Counted from the first letter of the stretch, positions 43,001-54,981 are shown. The stretch is 64,000 nt of DNA from Eutreptiella sp. 'Long Island Sound 2002' (GCA_964036045.1 OZ038381.1:128967708-129031707), one strand, 5' to 3'. Notes: generated by a model not told the origin, from the letters alone. Numbers and translations: made by a program.

Positions 43001-43629
43001 AGGGCCCTGCAGAGATCCTCCGTAAGGTTTCCACGAATACATACTTAGTAAACCTGAACGGTAAGGAGGTCATTCTGTCGGTGGGAAGGCTAAAGCCCTA
43101 TATACCCCGACGGGATAGCGTGAACCCCCCCCTCCATCATTACTCGGAGCGTCGGGACCTCCACGACGACTCCTATGTTGTCGAGGACGTCCTGGACCAT
43201 GAGTATAGGGGTAAGGTTCGAGGGAAAGCGAAGAAGTCCAAACAGCCCTTCGAAGGCGGCAAACCTTGGTGGAAAGTCAAATACTGGGGTTTTGACCGGC
43301 CCGAATGGCATGATGTCACTGCTTTCCTGCACGACATCAATAAAGACTGGCTGGACTACAATCAGCGGCACCACATCACGGTGTCCACTGATTCCCTCAG
43401 GGAACTCAAGCTGTGGCTGGACCGACTGATCTGCTGTCCTGATGCCCAGCCTGAGGGTGTCTATGAACTGTCCTGCCTGGCTTCTAGTTTGGGGCTGAAT
43501 CAGGCAGATCCTCCACCCCCTGACATCCGCCTGGATGTCCCTGCAGCCCCTGAGCCGGTCTCTGGCCTACAGTGGGCAGTGAGTCAGGTGGCATCTATGG
43601 TATTTCCCTCTCTCTTTTCTTCCCTCTGA
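40069..43629 (+). pseudogene. pol: Element C: reverse transcriptase, RNase H, integrase, chromodomain
   Basis: After the frameshift the frame is intact for about 1186 codons. RT: LDLEDGFHQMPL (about 40111), YIDDLLVG (about 40300). RNase H: TDASDFGIGG (about 40855), TDHKSLESW (about 41098), DVADGMSR. Then comes an unusual His/Cys-rich insert (about 41390-41700; CSHTAKCHGHC, CFHCEC, CPDCLDHH) before the integrase finger (HYFAHPG...CVVC, about 42080-42210). The DDE triad is in VAMDF (about 42280), HSDN (about 42484) and GRAE (about 42590) with 35 residues between the last two. The chromodomain ends the protein (WWKVKYWGF, about 43265). Stop TGA 43627. Apart from the truncated 5' end, one frameshift and one TAG, the protein looks recent. 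Confidence 0.93.
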
Positions 43630-44409
43630 GGTATCTCTGGACCTGCAGGTCTGCAGTACCTCCCTTTCCTTCTCCTCCTGGGATATCTCTGGACTTGACG
43701 CCCTGGGGTATCTCAGAGTCCTGAAATGCATCGTGCAGGGGCGATGCGGGGCAGTAGTTGGGGTCATGTACCTGGATTGGCTTGGAGTGGCTCCGACCTA
43801 GAGTGCCAGCCAATGCAGTGAACCCCCAGCGCTCGCCTGGTCATGGGAATGGCTGTGACGAGCCGAGTCTAAACGGACATACAGCCCGGAATGAGCAGGG
43901 TGTGCGACTTGATTTTTCGGCCTTCGTGTGATTGAAGGCCAGGCGATTGCATGGTATAATGTGCAATAAGACTGGTGCGCAAGCACTGTCAAAGGGGACT
44001 GGCCTATGGGGAACCGAAAACGCCAGCAGGGTACGTTGGAGTGCTTTTGCATCGAGGTACCTGGTGTATGAGAATACCACCTTCCTGCTGGTTCCTCTCC
44101 CACCGCCAGCGCACATACGTCCGCACCGGGGTACGTTGAACAGCTCAGGACCATGACAGGACGAGGCCCCAATCTGTATCTGTGTTTGGTGCTGAATTTC
44201 AGGCAGTTTATAGTATTTTATTGTGTACTATCCCATCTCTCTTGTCCTGCCCGCCATTGCTGAGAATGGCTACCTTTTTCTATTTTTTCACCCGCTGATG
44301 GCAAGCGGGCCCTTTCACTCTTGTACATATGTGGAAGTGGGAAGCGGTGCTGCAGGTAGTCACCTGAGTTCTTGTGTACATAGTTTGCCCACTCGCCAGT
44401 TGGCCGTAG

Positions 44410-44674
44410 CTTTTTCTTTGAGAGTGGTCGCCAACTTGGTCCCCGGCGTTGAGCTGGGGAGGGGAGTGTAAAGCTGATGCAGCCACCTGTTTTTCATTGA
44501 GAGCAGGCGCCAACTGAGATCCTTTGTTGGTCTGGGGAGGGGAGTGTAAAAAACATTTGGCCGTTTAGGACAATTTTACACCCACCCGTCCCATCCCTTT
44601 GTATGTTTTGTGTCTGCCACCACCTGGTGGTTCCTTCCGCCTCAGTGGGTACACTGAGCTGGGGAGGGGAGTGT
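44410..44674 (+). repeat. Element C duplicated polypurine tract region and 3' LTR start
   Basis: CTGGGGAGGGGAGTGT occurs three times, at 44454, 44532 and 44659. The first two lie in tandem copies of a unit of about 78 bp (shared words TTGAGAG..GGCGCCAACT). The last is followed by TGTTTGGTGTCAGACAACCC, which I take as the LTR start at 44672. Each copy has the form of a primer tract abutting TGT. The 43630-44409 interval is 3' untranslated sequence. Confidence 0.7.
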
Positions 44675-47600
44675 TTGGTGTCAGACAACCCCCCAAAACC
44701 CCCGCCTATGTCCTCCACTACTCATCCTTTACCCCCCCTCTTCAGGTAACAGACTGTACTTTGTTTCCCACAACAAGTCCTCATGCCAAGTTCCCCGAAA
44801 CTTGAAATCTTTGGGAAACTTCAGGGGACTAGGCGCATTTTTTTGGTTTTTTGCGTCAATTGATAGGGAATGAAAATCCCTTCATATTTGTGGGCGAATT
44901 TCCGTGAAATTCGCAAACGTACAGGACCTGGATTTTGGCTTCGGCGCCTGCGTGAACCGGCGTCGCGCCAGTTCGCGCAACTACCGCCAGTTGGCGCCCG
45001 TGCGACCAAAATCGCGAAACCATGAACTGGCCTTTACGGAAATTTAACAAAGGCCAGCGACAGTGATTTGACCTCACTGTTGCTTCATTCAATGTCATAA
45101 TTATACAACGGATTCAAAAAACCGCATAGCGGTGAGGTAAAAATCGAAAACTGGGCATCGACATGATGCCCAGGCAAAATAAGATGCTGAGTAGGTCAAG
45201 GAGCTTCGCCGGCACCTTACGGTGCCTTTCATTTCCCTTGCCCCTCATTTGACTAGTTATGGCATGCCATTTTTATGCATTTCATAGGGTCACTTCAGCA
45301 GAGGATATCTTTGAGCCACTGCTTCTGTAACCTTTAAGGTAAAATGCATCGGAAAGCCATAAGTGTCTATTTCAATTGTATATTAAGTAAACTCGTGAGT
45401 TGCAAGTAGATTTGAAGTTATTAGTGATTTATTGACTTCGAGCCATAAAAATAGGATTCCAAGAATACCATGAATTGCCCCATGAAAAGAAAGGTATGCA
45501 TCTCTTCCCATGGTGTACACGGACCCAAAACACTTTGGGTCACTTTATTTTGACGTTTGGAATTCATTTAATAACCATGGTGGGTCAAGACATCCATGGT
45601 GGGGCTGCCATCCATGGCCCAAAAGAGCCATTTTTGGCCCTGGTATGGACCCACTTTGAGAGATTGGTGCGCGGAGCCATTGTGTCGAATTCCGCCAATT
45701 TCTCGACATGCATGTTTGTGCATGTGTCGGGTACATGTATGATCTTTTTCAATTGATTTTCGAACCGATGACGAAGTGTTGAATCAATTTCAATGACCTT
45801 CACCTGAACACATTTGTTTTCATGTGCTCAAAGTTGGACATGATATCTCTAACATATCATGGAGCCGGAAGTCAAGTAAAAGCTTGTTTTGTACGTACTT
45901 GATGCGTACTTCCAAAATATAGAAGAGTTTGACTCGCTTCGAGCCTCAAACATCTCCTTTTCGTAAAGTATTCTGAAACATTTTAACCTTTTTTCAGTAT
46001 GTCATTTTCATGTCAATTTTCACTCAATTTTTCCCACTCATGGGCTCACTTTCCGGGCTGGGTTCCCAAAGCCCGTGGAGAGTTTGAACCCAATTTATGT
46101 TTGTGCATGTTTGGGTATGTGTCTACGCTGCATTTCGTCATTGTTTGCATTATTTGCGGCCATGTACCGAGTTTGAGCATCAAAAAGATCGACTTCGTTT
46201 TCGACCTTTGAATTTCATGTCCTCACTTGTGGTGACCATGGAGATCCACTACCATGGAGTTTTTGTTCGAACTTTGGATCCATCGGGGTCTACCCGGTCC
46301 CTACTATGCATAAATGGTCGAGTCACTAACCCGTCAACGCTCGGCGGCTCGTTCCAGTCAATTTTGTGCAAGCAATTTTGAGTAAATTTCATGCCCAGGA
46401 AAAATTGCCCAGCATGCATGTCCAATTTTTCCCCGTGTATGTGCTCACCTGTGGAGCTCAAAACTCCGAGCCATCGTTGAGTTTTGACCTATAAATTGAT
46501 TCATTTGGGAGCCCCGACTCTCTACTCACGGAGGAAGATTTGTCTTATGAATTCTGAGCTGCCGGCGTCTCAGGGCACTCCGATTTCTAAAGCTTTTTAG
46601 AGATCTCAAATTTCATGTGTCCACTTCAGGGACTTGGTTTGTTGGGTTCTTTGGGTCAAATTCCCTTGTTCCTTGACCCTCATTCACTCCAAGGTGTATA
46701 CTTTGGGTATTGAGACTTGTTTGGGTATGCTTGATAACGTACTTGAGTCATTCGAACCTGTTTTGCCAAGCCTATGGCATAGTGGTTTTACATGGCTCCA
46801 ACCAGGTCTATACAGAGCCTTGAAAAACACCCTGTCATGAAGTCACTTTACAGGCTAACAGTAAAAGACCTATGAGGAGTTAGACCTTGGGGTCTTCTCC
46901 TATGTTTTAATGGTGCTCTCTACTTTTGCGTTGAGCATTTACTTGAAGCTTACTGGTACATAAGTTCACTATTTTGAATTTTACCAGGAATTTTGTCAAG
47001 AATTCCTAATTTCATGAGGTCACTTCAGGTCCATGGCAAAGCTAGGCCACAGGTCAGTTTTGGGCCAGCTTTTTGTCCATGGCCTACCAACAGTGTCTTT
47101 GGGTCATATTTGGGTCATTGGACTCTTGGTCTATCCTTGAAAGATCGGTCCAAGTCCATATGTCACTTGAATTTTGACTTGAATCCTGTGTGTAAAACAT
47201 GCTCATTTCTGGTTTTTCCTGCTTGTGTGCCCTGATGCCTGCAGTAAATCTCAGAGCCCATGTTGAGTTGTATCCTGCCCTCCTATGTGTGTCAGGGTGA
47301 AGGTCTTGGGTTCCCATAACTACCCTTGTTTCCGTATGGGACCCTGTCCAATTGCTCTGACTCCCTTTGTGCCATTTTGTCTTGTGTACATACTGTTTTT
47401 GTGGTTGCATGATGTATCTCTTTTCGTCACTTTAGGTACGAAAGGGCTACTTTTGTGATCGCTGCGCTCACTCTGAGTTTCAGCAAGGTTCAGACTTCTT
47501 GTCCAGTGCTGTGCCTTCGCTTGTGACTCGCTTGGCTCAGGGAAACGCGCCCGTACCGGCCCCGCTTACAAACCAGTGGGTAAAATAGCACCGGGAGTAC

Positions 47601-47694
47601 CATCACAAAAGTCTCCTAAGGGCTACGCCGGAGTACCTAGCCGAGAAGTGGTGCTCACAAAGACCCCCCCAACGAAGACAACTTCAGATTCGAC
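44672..47694 (+). other. Element C 3' LTR (end not located) and non-coding spacer before element D
   Basis: No protein-like frame, though a leader for element D must lie in the last few hundred bases. A motif of the form AATTTCATG followed by CACTT recurs at about 46213, 46611 and 47008, nearly 398 bp apart, which may reflect a very old tandem repeat. Otherwise nothing is recognisable. Confidence 0.4.
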
Positions 47695-50527
47695 ATGCAG
47701 GACTTGGACCCGCGAACCGGGGAGCTCGTCCCCTCCGTGGCAGCCCCCGCCCTCCGCATTACCGGCTCCGGGCCCCATGGGTCTGACTCAACAAGCAGCT
47801 CGGGGTCCGATGGCCAGCCGCCCCCGGCGTCCCCCGTACTCGTGGACCCAGCCCCCTATGCCTTCTCTGAGTGGGCTGAGGACCCCCAGGGTGGCCGCTG
47901 GCACTTCGCCGAGGAAATCGAGCTCAGCAACGACCTAGGCCAGCGGGCCTTTCGCATGAGGTCGGCCACCTTTGAGGCCGTCAACGTGCAGCAGCAATGG
48001 CAGGAGCTCGACGCCTTGGCCGCCCACTACCAAGGCTTCGCCGCCGAGTCCGCCACCGTGCAGCAGGAGACCGTGGCCTTCGTGAGCGACCTGAGCGGAA
48101 TCGTCCGCTCGCTCGCCCGGCACACCGACGCCGGGCTGACCCAGGCTTGGACCGAAGGGCACACCTTGCATAAGCGGGTCCGCCACCTTGATGACCAGCT
48201 TGGGCGGCTCAGTAGGTCTGGGGATGAGCTCCGGGCCGAACAACTGAGCTAGCTCAGTGTCCTCACCGCCCTCCAAGCAAACACCGCGGCCGCCGTCGCC
48301 GCCGCTGCAGCCGCCCCCAACCTTGCGACTATCAAGGCGGCCATGGAGGTGGAGATCAAGCGCGCCGTGGAAGCCCAGCTGGGCCCCCTCACCCAGCGCA
48401 TCAACGAGCTGAAGCAGCGGGAAGCCGAGCATCGTCGCGCTCTCCCGGGCTACGTCGACCAGCTCAAGGCCACCATGGCGTCAGCCGCCGCCGCGACCGG
48501 TTCTACCGCCGGTTCTACAACGACCACAGCGGATCCATCCATCCGCCCCCTCAAGACCAAGCTGGCCACCATGGAGGCAGAGCTGCAGCAAGTCCAGCTC
48601 ATCATGGAGAACGAGCGTCGCGCCGGATCCGAGTTCAGGCACAGTATACTTAATAGCATAAGCCTCATGACGACCGCGCCCATGACTCCAGCACAGCCCC
48701 CCTTGGGACCCATGCCCCCCCCCACAGATTCTGATTGCTTTGCAGATCAGGTCAGGGCCCAAGGGGAACGCCTGACCGCTTTGGAGAATCAGGTGGCAGG
48801 CTGCAATGAGCTCATAAAGGAGTTCAAGAGCCAGCTTGAGGGGCTGCAGGGTGGGGAGGGTGTTGAAGAAGGGCCCCGAGACGGTGCCTTTGCCATTCAG
48901 GGGGCCCATCATCCCGTACATACTCCAGATTTCAGTGGCCATTCTGAAATGGCTTGTCAAGTTGCTGATGTACATACTCACGTGCATGCGACGCCCCATC
49001 CCCATGTGCATGTGATCCCACAGCCGTATGTACATACACATGCGCCTTGTGCAGCCATCCATGCAGTGGAGACATCAGAATTACCGGATTATCACCCCCC
49101 CCAAGGGTTTACAGAAATGGGACCACCAGATTATCACCCCCCCCATGGTCCCCCAAGTGCAGAATTTCAGTTTCTCTGGACCCCCCCCTGGATATGCTCA
49201 TCAGCACACCCATCAGCATCAGCCATACTCCTCGACCCCCCCCCAAGCACATCAGTATTGTGCCGAGAGGCGTCACCTTCAGGGACTCCACCCTCGGCAC
49301 CTTGATGCACGGGGAAATTTTGACCCCAGGGTAATCCTGAGATGGCCGGAGGATGAGGAACTTCCGAAGGTCAAACCAGTACGGATTCCTGCTTGGGGTA
49401 TGGCCTTTGCTGAAGTTCCTGATGACCCGGCCCCGAGTCCCGTGAATAACCCCACTACCTTCAACCAATTCTGGGCAACCACGGGGCCAGGAGCCTATGG
49501 TCATCAGGCCACCCCCCACCTGGACCCCACATCCCTTGGGGACCTGCAGCGGGCCAACCTCCGTCCCAAGTGGGATGGAAAGGGTGAAACCGTGCACCAC
49601 TACCTCCTGAAATGGAGAAGGTGGGAACGGTCAGTGGGGCGTGCCCTGGGTGAGGAGGCCCGGATTGTGGAAATCCTGGCCTCCATACCCCCGAAGATCG
49701 CCGGCCCCATTGAGGACCGCCATCTCCGCCGATGCCTCTCCTACAAGGAGGTAAAGGAGGAGGTGGAATGGGAGGCGAGGAATAAGACCAATGTAGATCT
49801 CTTTAGGGATACCTACAGGAGTACTGTGGTGCCGGCTCATTGGACAGCATCACAACTCAGTGGAATCTTTGAGGATTTCTGCTATTGGGGCAAGAGGGTG
49901 AGGGGAGGACTCACCCTGGAGGACGCCAGCAAGGACTGGCTGGACGCCCTCCGCCTGCACTCTGACTTGACCCGAAAGGTCATTGCAGAGCAAACTGAGT
50001 GCGGCCGGTCATTTGACTATGTCCGGCTGTACCTGTTTGTGCAGGTCTACTTCCTGCAGCAGGAAAAAAACGATGAGCACCTGGCTCATTTGCGGAGGCG
50101 GCACCAGGGGTTCAAGGTGAACCAGCTGCAGGAAGGCCCCCCTGACGAGGGGTATTCCACATCGCCTGCCGGGGTCCACAACCTGTTGCAGGATCCTGAG
50201 TACCCCCCCACTGCACAGGGGGAGAGTGACAGCCCACCAGCGTCCCCTGACGAGGAGCTGGAAATCAATATTTTTGGGCAAGAAGTCACCAAGACTGGAC
50301 CCCCCTGTAGTTTCTGTGGCTTCAAGGGTCACAAGGTGGAGACTTGCTACCGCAAGCATCCCCACCTACGACCGCCCGCAGGGGCCAAAAAGAAGGGTCG
50401 GAAGGAGGGACCCCCCTGCACGGGTTGTGGCAGCACTTGGCACAACCCGGATCAGTGTTGGAAACTCCATCCACACTTGAAGCCCCAGCCAAAGAAAGCT
50501 GCCAAACCCCCCCCGAAGCGAAATTAG
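47695..50527 (+). pseudogene. gag: Element D: Gag with two CCHC zinc knuckles
   Basis: Starts at ATG 47695 (MQDLDPRTGELVPS). The N-terminal third is probably coiled coil (heptad-like QQQWQELDALAAHYQ..., INELKQREAEHRR). TAG at 48250 sits in frame, where Gln would suit. A frameshift lies between about 49137 and 49191, in one of two C runs. The second part has a capsid-like region (about 49540-50080) and two perfect zinc knuckles, CSFCGFKGHKVETC (about 50308) and CTGCGSTWHNPDQC (about 50419). It ends at TAG 50525, after which the protease follows in the same frame. Gag packages the RNA genome; this copy is damaged but recognisable throughout. Confidence 0.88.
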
Positions 50528-50873
50528 AGGCGTGAGCGGACGCGACGGGGCGTAGGCCCGCTCACAGGACGCCCAGGGTACCCCAGCCTGAGGGTTGACT
50601 GCCTGTGGGGTGTAAAATACGCGGTGCGCCTCGCGGTGGTACTCAAGGGGGATGAACAGGAGGTACTGAGACCGCCCCGATCAGCGGTAGTGGACTCAGC
50701 AGCCAGGAAAGGCCTGATCCTCCCAGGGACCTTCTTTTTGAAGTCCCCGGAGCCCCTGTCGTCGGCGCTGGACTTTCAGTGCATCATCGACACGGGTTGT
50801 GAAGCCATAGGGGTCATCGGATATGAGTTGGTACCAGATCTGGTCCGTACCAAGGCTGTCAGTCAAATATGGC
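50528..50873 (+). pseudogene. pro: Element D: protease fragment after an in-frame UAG
   Basis: Directly after the gag TAG the same frame reads RRERTRRG... and reaches an aspartic protease active site, IIDTGCEAIG, at about 50782. It is cut at 50873 by the LTR-like repeat. The arrangement gag-UAG-protease without a shift is the form used for readthrough by some retroelements. It could equally be a mutated Gln codon. Confidence 0.75.
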
Positions 50874-51642
50874 TGTAAGGTTTTCGTGCAACCTATATTC
50901 TCGCTTTTTTCAGTGCAAAATCCTGATATATGTACACCCACAGAAAACCACGATCCCAGCACTGTTTTGGACAGTGTTGGTATCAGTGGATCAGGAATTT
51001 CTGTAGTTTTACATTCATGGTGTTTTCACCATTTTCTGTACAATAAAACTGAGTTTTGGTCGGCGACGGCCAGTCCTGAGATCGCGCGCGCCGATCCAGA
51101 AATTGTCGATTTCTGACGATTTTTAAGATATTTCAATCAGTTTTATTGTTTAGATTAATTCTATATCAGTTTTAGACATAAGCGAATGTTACGGCACTAT
51201 TGCGGTGCCGATCCGTGCTAGTTTTTTTGGCCCAAGTAGGTCATGTTCGTGATTTTTTATAAAAACACAGGTTGCTCAGATCCTGAATGTAAGCACACCA
51301 AATGAAAGCCCATCAGTTGGGCTTTGCATGCATATGCTGATTGGGCTTCCAAATGCGTAGGTGCACCGGCACCACGCGCTGGGGGGAGACCCGTGTTCAT
51401 GTTGCGAATATGCATTGTTTTGCTCATATTTCATTGTTATATGTCCCCTTTTGTTCATATCTTCTTAGGACATGAAAGGGACCGTTTCGAAATCTCTCCC
51501 GTGATTTCGTCGAACACGTAGTATGTTTCCGTCGCCTTTTGTGGTTGCATTTGGGGTGTATTTTTGGGTTATTTGAAAGAAAAACTTGGATAAGTTTCAA
51601 GGAAAACAAGTTCAAGGTCATTCATTTCCAAAAATGAAAAGA
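50874..51642 (+). repeat. Element E left LTR-like repeat
   Basis: Starts TGTAAGGTTTTCGTGCAACC and ends ...AAAATGAAAAGA; nearly identical to 52861-53628 with a handful of substitutions and a one-base length difference. An inverted partial copy is at 38326-38463. Confidence 0.88.
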
Positions 51643-51937
51643 ATTTCTAAACGCCCTCAACGACGACGACAACGACGACGACAACGTTGAAGACGACGAC
51701 CACGACGACGCAAACATCGTCGACAAGATCTATGGAGCAATTGGTAAACCCCAAAATCATGTTCAAGAAGGTCCTTGGTGCCTACACCATTTGAGGAACA
51801 TTTGACTACTTTGAGCCCTATTACAAGGACATTGACGACCAAGGAGACCTTCAGCATCGCGCTGGGAGTGCGTAGCGCTGAAGAACAAGTTGCAGCGCGA
51901 TTCTCCCAATGGTGTCAGCGCGTGATAGTTTTCATTT

Positions 51938-52058
51938 GATTACTCCAGTTGGGTGCCATGGACAAAGTGCCATGGACCTTTGGATGGTTTTCAAGATCCG
52001 ATTACTCCAGTTGGGTGCCATGGACAAAGTGCCATGGACCTTTGGATGGTTCTCAAGA
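51938..52058 (+). repeat. 62-bp tandem duplication
   Basis: The unit starting GATTACTCCAGTTGGGTGCC occurs at 51938 and again at 52000, almost identical. Each unit contains GTGCCATGGACAAAGTGCCATGG, itself an internal short repeat. Confidence 0.9.
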
Positions 52059-52860
52059 TTATATCATGATCATTGGTGAGTTCTCAACCTCCAGCAAGGA
52101 CGACAGCGCTGCCCACATCCTGCAGATTACGAAGTGGTCAAGTTGGAAGTCAAAAATATGAGGATTTCAGAAAAAAAAATTCATGGTATGGGCCAAGAAG
52201 ATTGGTGACCTTAATTGTAATCATAATAACTATGGGCCATGAGAAATGGTCCTATTGGTTATTTCTGTATTATATTATACGATCAGTGGATGATTTTACA
52301 AACTGTGAATTTTTCTGATTTGCTTTGTGTTGTCTTTGGTTTTAGGGTCAGGACATCTCAGAAGTTCCTTTTTTCTATTTTTTGTTTGTTCACTATTTCT
52401 TTCCACTATTTTTCATTTTAAATTCTGTGCAGAAGTCATTTTTTTATGATTAATTTCTGTCCAGGATTGCAGAAATTTTACTGTGATTGAGCCTGGGGGT
52501 CAGAGGACCCTATGTGTGAGGCACTTGTGAGTGCCATGAGTGGTGTGTGTGTAGACATGTACATTACATGCGGGTACCGGAACCCAGCGGTGCCTCCTAA
52601 AATCCCAGGTCCGGGATCAAAGTAAAAATCTGTGTTTTTTTATTGCTCCTCGGCTTATCTTCATAGATTCAGCCACAGAAGCACCCATTCTCTGTGGGTA
52701 TTTCTGAGCTTGGGAGGGGAGTGCTAACCCGTGGAGCAATTCAGTTGCGTGGTTAACACCCGACCCAAATGCTTTGCATTTTTCCACCCAATTTTGTTGT
52801 CGCACTGCACCTTCTTTGTGCTTTTCAGCTTGAGATGTGTCTGAGGACTTGGGAGGGGAG

Positions 52861-53628
52861 TGTAAGGTTTTCGTACAACCTATATTCTCGCTCTTTTCAG
52901 TGCAAAATCCTGATATATGTACACCCACAGAAAACCACGATCCCAGCACTGTTTTGGACAGTGTTGGTATCAGTGGATCAGGAATTTCTGTAGTTTTACA
53001 TTCATGGTGTTTTCACCATTTTCTGTACAATAAAACTGAGTTTGGGTCGGCGACGGCCAGTCCTGAAATCGCGCGCGCCGATCCAGAAATTGTCGATTTC
53101 TGACGATTTTTAAGATATTTCAATCAGTTTTATTGTTTAGATTAATTCTATATCAGTTTTAGACATAAGCGAATGTTACGGCACTATTGCGGTGCCGATC
53201 TGTGCTAGTTTTTTTGGCCCAAGTAGGTCATGTTCGTGATTTTTTATAAAAACACAGGTTGCTCAGATCCTGAATGTAAGCACACCAAATGAAAGCCCAT
53301 CAGTTGGGCTTTGCATGCATATGCTGATTGGGCTTCCAAATGCGTCGTTGCACCGGCACCACGCGTTGGGGGGAGACCCGTGTTCATGTTGCGAATATGC
53401 ATTGTTTTGCTCATATTTCATTGTTATATGTCCCCTTTTGTTCATATCTTCTTAGGACATGAAAGGGACCGTTTCGAAATCACTCCCGTGATTTCGTCGA
53501 ACACGTAGTATGTTTCCGTCGCCTTTTGTGGTTGCATTTGGGGTGTATTTTTGGGTTATTTGAAGGAAAACTTGGATAAGTTTCAAGGAAAACAAGTTCA
53601 AGGTCATTCATTTCCAAAAATGAAAAGA
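52861..53628 (+). repeat. Element E right LTR-like repeat
   Basis: Second copy of the 769-bp repeat, directly preceded by the tract GGGAGGGGAG at 52851-52860, which marks it as the 3' copy. Confidence 0.88.
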
Positions 53629-53891
53629 TACAGTTTTGTAGCAATTCGTTCGGGTGGCGTTCCGAACTGCTGCATGTAGAAACCGCCAGGTGTTACGAAC
53701 CGCTGCAGGCACGAACTAAAACCGCGCACATGCGTTCCAGTTTTGGTCCAATTTGGGAAAGCAGAACAGAGCCTTTTATATCGCGGTCTGTTCAGCTTCT
53801 GTGGCTCAAAATAGTAATAATAATGATAATAGTAACAATAATGATCAATAACTTTGATAATTTTTCAGTTCTGCCTTCTTTGTCTTCAGTC

Positions 53892-54170
53892 ATGCTGCGC
53901 TTCCTCACAAAGGGAGGCCAGTCCGTGAACGACGCCCTGGTCGCAGTCGTAGAGGCTCAGAGGAAGAAGGAGTCTTGCAGTTCTAAGGCCCGTCAGTACA
54001 AAAGTTCAGCGCCCAGGACTGGGCTAGAGTGGACGCCGGCGCAAAAGTCCCTTTGCTGGCAACTGTTGCTGGAAGGAAATTACAACCACACAAGGGCGAT
54101 GGCAGAATTTAGATACGGCGACGTGGTGCTGCGCCGCTGTCTGCACTCCACCAAAGTGCAATTTCACTAA
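53892..54170 (+). CDS. Small hypothetical frame upstream of LINE 2
   Basis: 92 codons from ATG 53892 (MLRFLTKGGQSVNDALVAVV) to TAA. The composition is protein-like, with a basic stretch (EAQRKKESCSSKARQYK) and a WTPAQKSLCWQLLLEGNYNHTRAM segment resembling a DNA-binding helix pair. I recognise no family. It may be the first ORF of the LINE that follows or a fragment of something older. Confidence 0.4.
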   Translation: MLRFLTKGGQSVNDALVAVVEAQRKKESCSSKARQYKSSAPRTGLEWTPAQKSLCWQLLLEGNYNHTRAMAEFRYGDVVLRRCLHSTKVQFH

Positions 54171-54348
54171 CATCCGGTCGTATTTTGGATAGTTAGATAG
54201 CTAAATCAGGCCACTGGATGCTGTCGGCCTGGCCAGCCGCAAAAGGCGCCGTTCAGTGCACAAAAGCCACCGGATGCTGTTTTCTGGAATGAAGCTGGTA
54301 CCGCCTGAGGCGCTTTTGCGGTAAGGGGATTTTGGGCCGAATTTTTAA

Positions 54349-54981
54349 TACAAATCGAGAGGAAACTCTGAGGCCCAAGAGATTCCGGGGTTGTTGGTAC
54401 ATCGAGATGCTTTGGATGTTGAACAAGAGGATTTAATACTCACAAGATTGAGTGAGGAGGTCACTGATTGGGATTGCCCCACGAGGCGAAAATTCAAACA
54501 TTTCGGATTCGAGTTCAACTTGAAAGGCCAAAATGTTCAACCCTCAACTCCCATCCCTGATGTTTTATCGGAAGCACATCATATCGCTGCACAGCTCCTC
54601 TTGAACAGCGGGATTAATCAAACACTTGATCAGTGCACTGTCGCGGTGTATGAATCTGGTGTGGGAATAGATGATCACACTAAAACTCCGCTCCTAGGCG
54701 ATGCTGTTGTGACAATCGGGTCGCAGGGATCTGTTCTCATTGTTTTCACACCACACGATGAACGTGGCTCGCAGCCAACTATGTTCTATCACCTGCGTTG
54801 TACGGCTCTAGCCATGACAGGGGAGTGCTTAAAGAAATGGAAACATGGCATTGCGGCACGTTTGGAAGACGAATGGGAAGGAGAAACAGTCAAGAGAACC
54901 CAACGCACAGCACTGATTTTCCGCAATGTTCCTGAACCCCCGAATAAAAATGAATCACAATTGCTGCTTTGTCTTTGTTAA
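54349..54981 (+). pseudogene. AlkB-like 2-oxoglutarate/iron oxygenase domain, iron site altered
   Basis: The open frame has no ATG before the conserved region, so it is truncated or spliced. It shows the AlkB pattern: RRKFKHFGFEF near the start, GIDDHTKT where the family has H-x-D, a GSQGSVLIVF strand, LAMTGECLKKWKHGI holding the distal His, and RTALIFR, the R-x5-R that binds 2-oxoglutarate. In other AlkB proteins this fold demethylates nucleic acids or modifies tRNA (ALKBH8 is the closest in feel). Here the iron-binding Asp of H-x-D is Lys, so normal catalysis is doubtful. It lies about 930 bp upstream of the LINE 2 endonuclease frame; whether it belongs to that element is inference. Confidence 0.75.

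Larger units (their letters stand above)
50874..53628 (+). mobile_element. Non-autonomous LTR-like element E, 2.75 kb
   Basis: Two direct repeats of 769 and 768 bp flank 1218 bp of non-coding DNA. The right repeat is preceded by GGGAGGGGAG, a polypurine tract, and both repeats start TGTAAGG. A second tract (GCTTGGGAGGGGAGTG) lies at 52708. No reading frame of note is present inside; there is a GAC-rich simple repeat at 51658-51715 and a 62-bp tandem duplication at 51938. A clear target-site duplication was not found and the 3' ends of the repeats are not sharply defined. The element interrupts element D protease. Confidence 0.7.

Noticed and set aside
46200-47430. Spaced CACTTCAGG words as possible 3' splice sites of a host gene
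   Set aside because: No exon-like coding sequence lies between them; the 398-bp spacing fits an old repeat better.
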